A stretch of DNA of 12,603 bases from UBA6382 sp963617965 (GTDB taxonomy: Bacteria; Bacteroidota; Bacteroidia; Bacteroidales; Bacteroidaceae): positions 1 to 12,603 of the forward strand of contig CAVEQO010000046.1 in assembly GCA_963617965.1 (NCBI GenBank). The letters are read 5' to 3'. Shown piece after piece: positions 1-6,497 of the stretch. The stretch's first letter is position 1; each line of letters starts with the position of its first letter. The position numbers and the translations under genes are program-made. The notes beneath the pieces are model-generated. The model made no database searches. It was not told the origin of the DNA and was given only the letters and a program-made list of their open reading frames with translations.

Positions 1-3
1 TAT

Positions 4-55
4 ACAAGCGAAGCGCGGAGTCGATGTTTTACGTTCGGCTCCGCGCTTCGCTTGT
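4..55. repeat. Perfect 17-bp inverted repeat (hairpin)
   Basis: Bases 4-20 (ACAAGCGAAGCGCGGAG) are exactly complementary to 39-55. The stem can extend by four more pairs (one of them G-T) into the 18-nt interior, leaving a loop of about 10 nt. There is no run of T after either arm, so it is not a textbook intrinsic terminator. It may be the 3' end structure of a gene lying left of the window, or a dispersed intergenic palindrome. The structure is plain in the sequence; its role is unknown. Confidence 0.7.
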
Positions 56-208
56 TCTCGGATAGTATATCGTAGATTTATGACATATTGCGTATGAATT
101 AAAAACCACGTTCAAAGATAGCCACAAACTGCCTTTGAAGAGAGTGTAAATTCTCAGCATCTCATTGACTGGCAAAACTCACTTGCAAAATCTGTTCGAT
201 AAGACTAA

Positions 209-328
209 TTTCAGTGGCAACCCGAATCGGAAGAGGATTTGTTGGAACACCACACCGACGGCACGGATGCCTTTGAGACCCTGTCTCGGTTGCGAAAAGT
301 TCCCACAGCACGATTTATATGCTATTAG
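209..328 (+). pseudogene. Possible short coding scar, unidentified
   Basis: One plus-strand frame stays open for 39 codons between an in-frame TAA (206-208) and a TAG (326-328), with no start codon. Its translation is acidic then basic and protein-like, for example PESEEDLLEHHTDGTDAF followed by ETLSRLRKVPTARF. The reading that has an ATG (165-347) is in another frame and gives a less natural, Cys/Pro/Arg-rich peptide. I do not recognise the family. It may be a decayed gene end or chance; the only support is composition. Confidence 0.2.
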
Positions 329-425
329 CGTTGGCGAAGCGAGATGATGTTTGTAAACATTAGTTAAAAGATAGTTAGTTAAAAGTTAAAATATGTATAT
401 TCGGGGGGGGTGGTGGGAAAAACTA

Positions 426-433
426 TATCTTTG
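426..433 (+). promoter_or_regulatory. Bacteroidetes -7 box upstream of the lipoprotein gene
   Basis: TATCTTTG fits the Bacteroidetes primary-sigma -7 consensus TAnnTTTG. No exact TTTG -33 box is present. The nearest match is TTCG at 400-403, 22 nt upstream, slightly longer than the usual 19-21. That spacer contains a G8 tract (403-410, its first G shared with TTCG) followed by TGGTGGG. A start near 440 would leave an AT-rich leader of about 110 nt before the ATG at 551. Confidence 0.5.
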
Positions 434-550
434 CGGAGAAATATAAGACCTTTAAGACTATTCACCATTTGCCAAAGACTGAAAAATCCTACATTCACGG
501 TTTAACCATTTCTGTCGGACTCGATTTCTAATCAAATAAATAATAATATT

Positions 551-958
551 ATGAAAAAGATTTTCTCAATTCTCGCATTTGTTGTAGTTACAATGTGTGC
601 ATTTTCATTCGTTTCATGCAGTAGCGATGATGATGACAAGCAGTCAACCGCAGATGTTGTAGGTACATGGATGACAACATCTATTCAAACATCTAATGGT
701 ACTTGGGTCGACCTAACAAATTCTCTCTATGCAGACGAACGTGCTTACGCTAATTTTAAAAGCGATGGCACTTATGTTGGATGGGGCTCTCTCGGTAATG
801 GTACAGGTACTTGGAAATTTGATGGGCGTACCCTAACTACGTATGTTGATGGAGAGGTTTACATTACCTATAGCAACATTGTACTTAATGGTACTGAAAT
901 GAGTGGAACTATGTCCCAAGGATCTACATCTCTGAATTTCAAAGCAAAGAAACAATAA
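551..958 (+). CDS. Small surface lipoprotein, lipocalin-like
   Basis: This 135-residue protein has a lipoprotein signal peptide: KK at residues 2-3, a hydrophobic core to about residue 20, and a lipobox ending FVSC with the lipidated Cys at 23. The Cys is followed by SSDDDD, which matches the acidic tag known in Bacteroides to send lipoproteins to the outer leaflet of the outer membrane, so surface exposure is likely. The mature part has GTW motifs (VVGTW near residue 37, GTGTWKF near 85) and alternating polar/aromatic strands, the pattern of small lipocalin-like barrel proteins of Bacteroidales. No enzyme motif is visible and the ligand is unknown. GC is about 39% by hand count, well below the blocks to the right. 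It stands alone, with a -7 box upstream and decayed DNA downstream. The class is fairly sure; the function is not known. Confidence 0.85.
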   Translation: MKKIFSILAFVVVTMCAFSFVSCSSDDDDKQSTADVVGTWMTTSIQTSNGTWVDLTNSLYADERAYANFKSDGTYVGWGSLGNGTGTWKFDGRTLTTYVDGEVYITYSNIVLNGTEMSGTMSQGSTSLNFKAKKQ

Positions 959-1080
959 GCTCCCCCCCCTAATCCCCAGACTCTATACGCCTTTGTCTTG
1001 CGCTTTGCCGCAGGATGAAGGCTTTTTCTTTTCGTAGCTGCTGCGCTCCGCTCATGGGCGTGGCGGCTTTTCGCTTTGGG

Positions 1081-1392
1081 GTGTGCTTCATCTGCGGCAC
1101 GGCTGATATCCACAAGGAACTCGAAGCCAAAACATCCGAATTCTTCAAGACTGAAGATACCATTCCCTATGCCGCTTGTTTTGATGCCAACGGCGGTGTC
1201 TTCGAGCCTCTCCTGGCCGAGGAGGACGCCATTATATCCGACTCTCTCTACCATGCATCGATCATCGACGGCGTGTTCTCTATGGACAGCAACGTGGCCC
1301 CGATGGACAAGATATGCGACCTCACGGAGAAGTACGATGCTCTCGTGATGATTGACGAAAGCCACTCCGCAGGTGTGGTTGGTGTTGCTTAG
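1081..1392 (+). pseudogene. kbl: Remnant of glycine C-acetyltransferase (kbl)
   Basis: The frame reading FICGTADIHKELEAK, FDANGGVFEPLLAEEDAIIS, HASIIDG and CDLTEKYDALVMIDESHSAG is clearly the middle of 2-amino-3-ketobutyrate CoA ligase, the PLP enzyme of threonine/glycine breakdown. About 100 residues survive of a protein usually near 395. The N-terminal part is missing: the frame upstream of 1081 is unrelated. The C-terminal part, including the PLP-binding lysine, is lost after GVVG at about 1383, and a TAG ends the frame at 1390-1392. Inside, HASIIDG runs directly into VFSMD, so the roughly 40 residues that separate these motifs in E. coli Kbl are missing in frame at about 1267-1275. An ATG at 1015 could open a 125-residue chimera, but it could not form the active site. 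The identity is secure; that it is non-functional follows from the missing parts. Confidence 0.85.
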
Positions 1393-1477
1393 TACCTAAA
1401 ATCACAAACAATTTCAACGCACGGCGGGTTTTGTTCTTTCATTGTTTTTACGTTTTTATGGTTTTACGCTTTGTACT

Positions 1478-1574
1478 GTAACACTGTAACACAAAACCGT
1501 AACACAAACCGCCAAAAACGGGCTAAAACGGGCGTTTTTTGACAAATTCCGTAACACATTTATTTTTCCGTAAC
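1478..1574. repeat. Short GTAACAC direct repeats
   Basis: GTAACAC occurs at 1478-1484, 1486-1492, 1499-1505 and 1551-1557, with a fifth related copy (GTAACTC) near 1569. A direct repeat of AAAACGGGC lies among them (about 1515-1533). The stretch 1393-1590 between the kbl remnant and the tRNA terminator otherwise holds no gene that I can support. The repeats may be part of a dispersed intergenic element; no function can be assigned from sequence. Confidence 0.5.
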
Positions 1575-1590
1575 TCTTTGATTTTAAACG

Positions 1591-1616
1591 AAAAAGGCGG
1601 CTTTTTTGCCGCCTTT
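1591..1616 (-). terminator. Intrinsic terminator of tRNA-Lys
   Basis: A 9-bp stem (1593-1601 with 1608-1616, GGCGGC core) encloses a 6-nt loop. On the minus strand the stem is followed by a T run (complement of the A run at 1591-1595). It starts 4 nt past the tRNA 3' end, so it would end the tRNA transcript. Confidence 0.85.
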
Positions 1617-1620
1617 GGGG

Positions 1621-1693
1621 TGATCCGCTTGGGGTTCGAACCCAAGACCCCATCCTTAAAAGGGATGTGCTCTACCAGCTGAGCTAGCGGATC
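1621..1693 (-). tRNA. tRNA-Lys (anticodon UUU)
   Basis: The complement folds into a full 73-nt cloverleaf. The acceptor stem is GATCCGC/GCGGATC with discriminator A. The D arm is GCTC/GAGC. The anticodon stem CATCC/GGATG carries the loop CTTTTAA with anticodon TTT. The variable loop is 5 nt, and the T arm TTGGG/CCCAA has a TTCGAAC loop. The CUUUUAA loop is characteristic of bacterial tRNA-Lys, which reads AAA and AAG. The 3' CCA is not encoded (the next bases are CCC), so it must be added after transcription. It has its own promoter and terminator and forms the border between the degraded left part and the conserved gene blocks. Confidence 0.96.
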
Positions 1694-1729
1694 TACCTGT
1701 GTACATCGGACTGTCGCCGATTGCGTGTG

Positions 1730-1761
1730 CAAAAGTAGCATATTCCGCACAAACAGCCAAA
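1730..1761 (-). promoter_or_regulatory. tRNA-Lys promoter (-33/-7)
   Basis: Read on the minus strand, TTTG (1761-1758) and TACTTTTG (1737-1730) are separated by 20 nt, which is the canonical Bacteroidetes primary-sigma arrangement. Transcription would start near 1724, leaving a leader of about 30 nt before the mature tRNA 5' end at 1693. Confidence 0.8.
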
Positions 1762-1832
1762 AGTTTGTTTGTTTTTTTCATAATGCGCTATCAATTCCCC
1801 AACCATACAACTACGGAGAGAGAAAAAACAAT

Positions 1833-1840
1833 TATTTTTG
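1833..1840 (+). promoter_or_regulatory. -7 box of the sugar-kinase operon
   Basis: TATTTTTG matches TAnnTTTG and lies 25 nt before the ATG at 1866. No TTTG -33 box is present at the expected distance, so this promoter is either weak or helped by an activator. It implies a short leader of about 20 nt. Confidence 0.5.
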
Positions 1841-1865
1841 CAGAAACATACACTTGTTTCCCACG

Positions 1866-2741
1866 ATGAACCTCATAGCGGACAGCGGAAGCACTAAGAC
1901 CGACTGGCTACTGACAGCGGCTGCCGGCGAACGGGCGGATTGCGGTTACACCGAAGATTTAGCCTTCCGGTCAGACGGATGCAACCCGTACTTCATGAGC
2001 CCTGACGAAATGGTAAAACTGTTCTCCGGTATATGCAGTTCACTGCCGCAGTACGGCCGGATCGGAAATGTCTATTTCTACGGGGCTGGATGTACGCCGG
2101 GGGAGAAAAGTCTTCTTGTCAAGGAGTGTTTCAGAAAAGCGTTGGGGACTCGCGGCGGAGAGTGCAACATCGAGGTCGCAAGCGACATGCTCGGTGCGGC
2201 AAGAGCGTTGTGCGGCACGGAAGAAGGCATTGCCTGCATCATGGGCACAGGGAGCAATTCCTGCCTTTACGACGGCAGGGAAATCATTGCAAACGTTTCT
2301 CCTTTGGGTTATGTTCTGGGCGATGAGGGCAGTGGGGCGAACCTCGGGAAACTGCTGGTGGGCAACGTGCTCAAAAACCAGCTTGATGCCGGGATCAAGG
2401 AAGAATTCACGGAAACCTACGGCACTGCCGCTGAAATCACCGACAGGGTCTACAGGCAACCGTTTCCGAACAGGTGGCTGGCTTCGCTGTCGCCGTTCAT
2501 CCACAAGCATCTTGACAACGGAGGCGTAAGGCAAATGGTGGCGGACGCTTTCGCGGCGTTCTTCCGATGCAACACAGCCAACTACAACCGCCCTGACCTC
2601 AAGATAGGGATAACCGGTGCCGTGGCGTACCACTACAAGGACATTATCGCCGAAGTGGCGGCGCAGCAGGGGCTGTCACTTGGAAAAATAGCCGAAACAC
2701 CCATCGGGGGACTGAAAAAATTCCACCATGACAGATACTGA
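1866..2741 (+). CDS. BadF/NAGK-family sugar kinase (ATPase)
   Basis: This 291-residue protein belongs to the BadF/BadG/BcrA/BcrD ATPase family of the actin/hexokinase fold, which includes N-acetylglucosamine kinase. The phosphate-1 loop DSGSTKTDW is at residues 6-14, the likely catalytic Asp is in SDMLGAARA (106-114), phosphate-2 GTGSN is at 127-131 and the family signature LGDEGSG is at 151-157. The length is normal for the single-domain Bacteroidales members. It probably phosphorylates an amino sugar such as GlcNAc in the cytoplasm, but the substrate cannot be read from sequence. The frame is open further upstream to an ATG at 1725, but the start at 1866 puts the phosphate loop at the usual distance from the N-terminus and lies just after the -7 box. 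The 3' end overlaps the Fur-family gene by 14 nt, which implies translational coupling. Family very sure; substrate moderate. Confidence 0.88.
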   Translation: MNLIADSGSTKTDWLLTAAAGERADCGYTEDLAFRSDGCNPYFMSPDEMVKLFSGICSSLPQYGRIGNVYFYGAGCTPGEKSLLVKECFRKALGTRGGECNIEVASDMLGAARALCGTEEGIACIMGTGSNSCLYDGREIIANVSPLGYVLGDEGSGANLGKLLVGNVLKNQLDAGIKEEFTETYGTAAEITDRVYRQPFPNRWLASLSPFIHKHLDNGGVRQMVADAFAAFFRCNTANYNRPDLKIGITGAVAYHYKDIIAEVAAQQGLSLGKIAETPIGGLKKFHHDRY

Positions 2742-3177
2742 CATCACGCGCCGTCTGGAGCAAAACAGCATCAGGCCTACTGCCAACCGCATTCTGGTGA
2801 CGCGGGAACTGATGGGGGCAAGCACAGCCCTCTCGCTCAACGACCTTGAGATGCGTTTGCAGACGGTTGACAAATCTTCCATCTTCAGGGTTCTGTCGCT
2901 CTTGTCTGAGCGCCGCGTGATACACCAGATCAAGGACAGTACAGGACAGACGAAATACGCCCTGTGTGAAGAGGACAGCCACAGCAGCGAGCCTCACCAC
3001 AACATCAGCGACGAACATATACACTTTCACTGCGAACGCTGCAAACGCACGTTCTGTCTGCCCTCCGAACACATTCCGGACATAAGACTGCCCATGGGCT
3101 TTCATGTCCACAATGCCGAGATGATTGTCACGGGGCTGTGTCCGGACTGTATCAGAAAATACGGTTGCAAACTGTAG
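2728..3177 (+). CDS. Fur-family metal-dependent repressor
   Basis: This 149-residue protein has the two-part Fur layout. A winged-helix DNA-binding half (residues about 5-80) contains RPTANRILV and the recognition-helix stretch VDKSSIFRVLSLLSE. A C-terminal dimerisation half carries two CxxC pairs, C102/C105 and C138/C141, the usual structural zinc site. Histidines for the regulatory metal are seen in HIHFHC (97-101) and FHVHNAEM (126-128), with Glu114 between them. Whether it senses zinc, iron or peroxide (Zur, Fur or PerR) cannot be decided from this sequence. The gene starts inside the last 14 nt of the kinase gene and is followed after 32 nt by argE', so it is probably co-transcribed. I see no inverted-repeat Fur box in the short upstream region. 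Confidence 0.9.
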   Translation: MTDTDITRRLEQNSIRPTANRILVTRELMGASTALSLNDLEMRLQTVDKSSIFRVLSLLSERRVIHQIKDSTGQTKYALCEEDSHSSEPHHNISDEHIHFHCERCKRTFCLPSEHIPDIRLPMGFHVHNAEMIVTGLCPDCIRKYGCKL

Positions 3178-3209
3178 CCGGCCCGAAAACCAATATTTTC
3201 CAACCACAC

Positions 3210-4277
3210 ATGACCGAAGAATACGAGACCTGTTACAAAGACGCGACAGAACTGCTTGAACAGCTCATCGCCACGCCGTCGGTGAGCCACAACGAGAAAG
3301 AGGCCTCCGACCTCCTTTGCGGCTACCTTGCCACATACGGGCTTCCGCACCAGCGCTTTGGCAACAACATCATGTGTGCTGCCCGTGACATGGACACCAC
3401 AAAGCCGACACTGCTGCTCAACGCCCATATCGACACCGTCAAACCTGCCGACGGGTGGCAGCGCGACCCGTTCTCGCCGTCCGTGGAAGACGGCAGGCTG
3501 TACGGGCTGGGTAGCAACGACTGCGGCGGGGGGCTTGTGAGCCTGCTGCAGGCTTTCCGGATTCTGTCGGCCAAGCCACAGCACTACAACCTTGTCTATG
3601 CTGTCAGCGCGGAAGAAGAGGTGTCGGGCAAGGACGGTTTCACGCTCATGTTGCCGCACCTGCCCAAGGCGGATGTGGCCATCGTGGGGGAGCCCACGTC
3701 GCTGCAGCCGGCCATTGCGGAGAAAGGACTCATGGTGCTCGACATAACAGTCTTCGGACAAGCCGGACACGCGGCACGCAACGAGGGGGTAAACGCCCTC
3801 TACAAGGCCATAGACCAGATAGACTGGATAAGGAACTACAGGTTCCCCAAGGTGTCGCCGACTCTCGGCGAAGTCAGGATGACCGCTACTGTCATCAACG
3901 CCGGCTCTCTGCACAACTGCATTCCCGACAAATGCACCTACACCGTCGACGTGCGCACCACCGACTGCTATACCAACCGGGAAATCCTCGACTTCATGAC
4001 GGACAGGCTGGATGCGTCTGTCAGCGCACGCTCCACCCGGCTCGGCTCTTCGCGGATAGCTCCCGACCACCCCATAGTCGCCAAATGCCGGCAACTCGGA
4101 CTGTTGCCGTTCGGTTCGCCCACCCTTAGCGACCAGGCTCTGATGCCCTGGCCGTCGCTCAAACTCGGGCCGGGCGACTCCAACAGGTCGCACACTGCCG
4201 ACGAATACATTCCGCTGGCAGACATACGCAAGGCCATAGACCTCTACGTCAGCCTGCTGGACGGAATCAGCTTTTAG
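3210..4277 (+). CDS. argE: N-succinyl-L-ornithine deacylase (ArgE')
   Basis: This 355-residue M20-family zinc amidohydrolase fits the ArgE' type used by Bacteroidetes, where arginine synthesis runs through N-succinylated rather than N-acetylated intermediates. Metal-site residues are visible: H73 and D75 in NAHIDTV, D104 in GLGSNDCGGG, the catalytic Glu136 and ligand Glu137 in SAEEEVSGKDG, E161 in VGEPT and H328 in RSHTADEYI. The dimerisation 'lid' domain lies at about residues 170-285 and includes the conserved GHAARNEGVNALYKAIDQI. The segment FGSPTLSDQALMPWPS and the GPGDSNRSHTADEY end are characteristic of the Bacteroidales enzymes. An in-frame ATG at 3138 would extend the protein across the Fur C-terminus and adds non-homologous residues, so 3210 is preferred. 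No other arg gene is in the window. Substrate preference (succinyl against acetyl) is inferred from lineage. Confidence 0.88.
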   Translation: MTEEYETCYKDATELLEQLIATPSVSHNEKEASDLLCGYLATYGLPHQRFGNNIMCAARDMDTTKPTLLLNAHIDTVKPADGWQRDPFSPSVEDGRLYGLGSNDCGGGLVSLLQAFRILSAKPQHYNLVYAVSAEEEVSGKDGFTLMLPHLPKADVAIVGEPTSLQPAIAEKGLMVLDITVFGQAGHAARNEGVNALYKAIDQIDWIRNYRFPKVSPTLGEVRMTATVINAGSLHNCIPDKCTYTVDVRTTDCYTNREILDFMTDRLDASVSARSTRLGSSRIAPDHPIVAKCRQLGLLPFGSPTLSDQALMPWPSLKLGPGDSNRSHTADEYIPLADIRKAIDLYVSLLDGISF

Positions 4278-4304
4278 GACAATCCCGAAACACAAACACA
4301 CGTT

Positions 4305-5024
4305 ATGGCAACACCTCACATCTCCGCACCCGACAACGCCTTTGCAAAAACCGTATTGCTGGCGGGCGACCCGCTAAGGGCCAAATACATCGCCGACAGC
4401 TTCCTTGAAAAGCCCGGACTGGTCACTTCCGTGCGCAATATGCTCGGCTTCACGGGTATCTACAACGGAAAGGAAATCTCCGTGATGGGCAGCGGAATGG
4501 GCATGCCGAGCATCGGCATATACTCATACGAGCTCTACAAGTTCTACGGAGTGGAGAACATCATACGCATCGGTTCCGCCGGCAGCTACAGCCGGAGTCT
4601 CAGGCTGATGGACGTGGTTCTTGCCTCCTGTGCTTACAGCGATTCAACATACGCGCTGATGCAGAACGGCTATCGGGAGCACGTCAACTACCCCAGTGAG
4701 GAAATCAACCTCATCGTGCGGGACACGGCGGCGGATCTTGGAATGGATCTCAAACCGGCAAGAGTGCATTCAAGCGATGTCTTTTATACCGACGACAACC
4801 TTGAGACATGGCAACAGACAAGCCAACGCACAAAGACAGATTGCGTGGAAATGGAATCGTTCGCGCTCTTCCACAACGCCAACGCACTCCACAGGCAAGC
4901 TGCCACGCTGCTCACCGTTTCCGACACTTTTTGGTCAAACGAGAAACTCACGGCCGACCAACGCCAGACTTCGCTCGCCGCAATGATACGCCTTGCCCTT
5001 GAGGCAGGAACAAGGCTGCGGTAA
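4305..5024 (+). CDS. deoD: Purine-nucleoside phosphorylase DeoD-type
   Basis: This 239-residue protein has the same length as E. coli DeoD, the hexameric enzyme that splits purine (deoxy)nucleosides with phosphate into base and (deoxy)ribose-1-phosphate. Conserved features are H5 near the N-terminus, the phosphate loop LLAGDPLRAKYIA (G21, R25), R44, GSGMGMPSIGIYSYEL (62-77), R88 in IIRIGSAGS, the ribose-binding VEMES (181-185) and the catalytic pair D207 and R220 in SDTF...ADQRQTS. The D-to-R distance of 13 equals that of E. coli D204/R217. The residue after the catalytic Asp differs from E. coli. It starts 27 nt after argE' and ends 21 nt before the convergent EnvC-like gene, with no clear terminator between. 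Confidence 0.95.
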   Translation: MATPHISAPDNAFAKTVLLAGDPLRAKYIADSFLEKPGLVTSVRNMLGFTGIYNGKEISVMGSGMGMPSIGIYSYELYKFYGVENIIRIGSAGSYSRSLRLMDVVLASCAYSDSTYALMQNGYREHVNYPSEEINLIVRDTAADLGMDLKPARVHSSDVFYTDDNLETWQQTSQRTKTDCVEMESFALFHNANALHRQAATLLTVSDTFWSNEKLTADQRQTSLAAMIRLALEAGTRLR

Positions 5025-5045
5025 GTTCTGGCTCCACGATACTGA

Positions 5046-6476
5046 TCACCTTGCCAGCCACGACTCGGGATTCAGCGTGGAAGACTCTTTGCGCAACTGG
5101 AAATGCAGGTTGGGCTTCCCGGAAGCGTCGGCCGCGACAGTACCGAGCGTCTGGCGTGCGGAGACCCGCTGCCCCTGCCTGACACTGACGGAAACAAGAT
5201 TGCAGTAGATGGAGATATACGACCCGTGGCGTACCATCACGTTGCGCATTCCGCCGGCACTGAAGACTGCCGCAACCTCACCGTCGAAGATGCAGCGGGC
5301 CTGCGCCCCGGCCTTGCCGGTCAGGTTGATGCCTTTGCTGTCAAGGCGCACGCTGGTGCCGGGCATCGTGTAGCTGCCATAGTGGGTGGACACCACATAG
5401 GAACCTGTTATAGGCATCGGAAGCCGTCCGCGGTTGGATGCGAAGTTGCTCGTCAGGGCATACTCCTTGTCATTCGGCATATATTTTACGGCAGGTTCAG
5501 CGTTTCTGCTGCGTGGGGATTTTTTCTCCGAAGGCGCGTCATTCCCTTTCCCTGAAGCCTGGCGGCGCTGCCGTTCGGCCTCCTCACGGGCCTGACGCTC
5601 GGCCAGTTCCCTGCGTTTGCGCTCCGCTTCTTCACGCCGCTTGCGCTCCTGCTCTATGGCAAGTTTAACGTAATAGTCAATCTTGGCGTTGAGCTGCGCC
5701 ATCTCCTTGCGGTCGTTGGCCAGCACCTGCTCCAGATTCCGGCGTTTCTTCTGCAGCCCGTCAACAGCGGTTTTCTGTTCTGTCTGTTTTGCGGCAAGCT
5801 GGCGGTTTTCCTCCTGCTCCGACTGCAACAGCACCGCATGGCGGTTGCGCTCCTCTGTGAGGCTGGCCTTGGCCTGCTCCATCTCTGCCTGCTTGCGCTG
5901 CATCAGCTCGCCCTGCACGCGCTGGTACTTGGAGTATTCCTTCACATACTTGTAGCGGCGCGCCATCTGTGAGAAGTCCGATGCCGACAGCAGAAACAAC
6001 AGCTTGTTGGACACATTGCGGTTCTGGTACATATACAGCATCGAACGCGCGTACTTTTTCTTGCAGTCTTTGAGCTGCGCCGTCAGAGTGCGCAGTTCCG
6101 CCTCGAGGGTCCCGATATTGGCGTTCACCGAGTCCAGCTGTCCCTTGATCTTGCCTATGTTCTGACGGTGGTGGTCTATCTGCCCGTTTATTTCCTTGAG
6201 TTGCTGCAACCGCTTCTTGACGTCCTTGTTGGTTCGTGTCAGCTCGTACTGTGAGTTGTTTATTTTCTTTTGCAGTGCGTTGCGCTTTGACTTCAGGGAA
6301 CTGACACTGGTGTTCGAAACATCCGGGGCTGCGGACCTGGTCTTGCCTTTCTGTTTCCTGTCTTTGGATTTCTTCTGGGTCGCCGCACTGCGGGACTTGT
6401 TCTTCTGTGCCGTAGCGACCGGTGCCGTCACGCCAAGCGCAAGGAGCAGCACCATTATTTTCAGTAAACCGTTCAC
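5046..6476 (-). CDS. EnvC-like murein hydrolase activator, degenerate LytM
   Basis: This 476-residue exported protein has a signal peptide (1-23, ending VATAQ), a basic Lys/Arg/Ser-rich stretch (24-50), a long coiled coil (about 55-135 and 175-270), an Arg/Glu-rich helix (276-306) and a C-terminal LytM/M23 domain (about 335-476). The LytM zinc site is lost: the usual HxGxD reads SKGIN (S380, N384), the catalytic His position in IYCNL is N426, and HxH reads NLH (N456). The domain therefore cannot hydrolyse peptidoglycan. In E. coli, EnvC has the same layout and an inactive LytM domain that activates cell-division amidases; this role is inferred here. The chosen start is GTG at 6476, giving KI before the hydrophobic core; the alternative ATG at 6455 would remove the positive charge. 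Last gene of the dut operon, 21 nt after the DUF4292 gene. Confidence 0.88.
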   Translation of the reverse strand: MNGLLKIMVLLLALGVTAPVATAQKNKSRSAATQKKSKDRKQKGKTRSAAPDVSNTSVSSLKSKRNALQKKINNSQYELTRTNKDVKKRLQQLKEINGQIDHHRQNIGKIKGQLDSVNANIGTLEAELRTLTAQLKDCKKKYARSMLYMYQNRNVSNKLLFLLSASDFSQMARRYKYVKEYSKYQRVQGELMQRKQAEMEQAKASLTEERNRHAVLLQSEQEENRQLAAKQTEQKTAVDGLQKKRRNLEQVLANDRKEMAQLNAKIDYYVKLAIEQERKRREEAERKRRELAERQAREEAERQRRQASGKGNDAPSEKKSPRSRNAEPAVKYMPNDKEYALTSNFASNRGRLPMPITGSYVVSTHYGSYTMPGTSVRLDSKGINLTGKAGAQARCIFDGEVAAVFSAGGMRNVMVRHGSYISIYCNLVSVSVRQGQRVSARQTLGTVAADASGKPNLHFQLRKESSTLNPESWLAR

Positions 6477-6497
6477 TGCTGTTGTTCTTTCTCTGGA

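Noticed and set aside
165..347. 60-codon plus-strand open frame
   Set aside because: No promoter, no recognisable family, odd Cys/Pro/Arg-rich composition; another frame over the same bases looks more protein-like.
868..1365. Minus-strand open frame across the lipoprotein end and the kbl scar
   Set aside because: The plus strand has clear Kbl homology; the minus frame joins unrelated segments.
1478..1574. CRISPR array
   Set aside because: The repeats are only 7 nt and irregularly spaced, and no cas gene is present.
1..1620. Attachment-site copy of the tRNA-Lys 3' end
   Set aside because: I looked for a repeat of the T-arm/acceptor sequence to the left of the tRNA and found none in the window.
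3102..4319. Long minus-strand open frame (405 codons) opposite argE'
   Set aside because: Antisense shadow of a GC-rich gene; the sense strand has all M20 metal-site residues.
5025..5045. Terminator between convergent deoD and the EnvC-like gene
   Set aside because: Only 21 nt, with no hairpin or T run.
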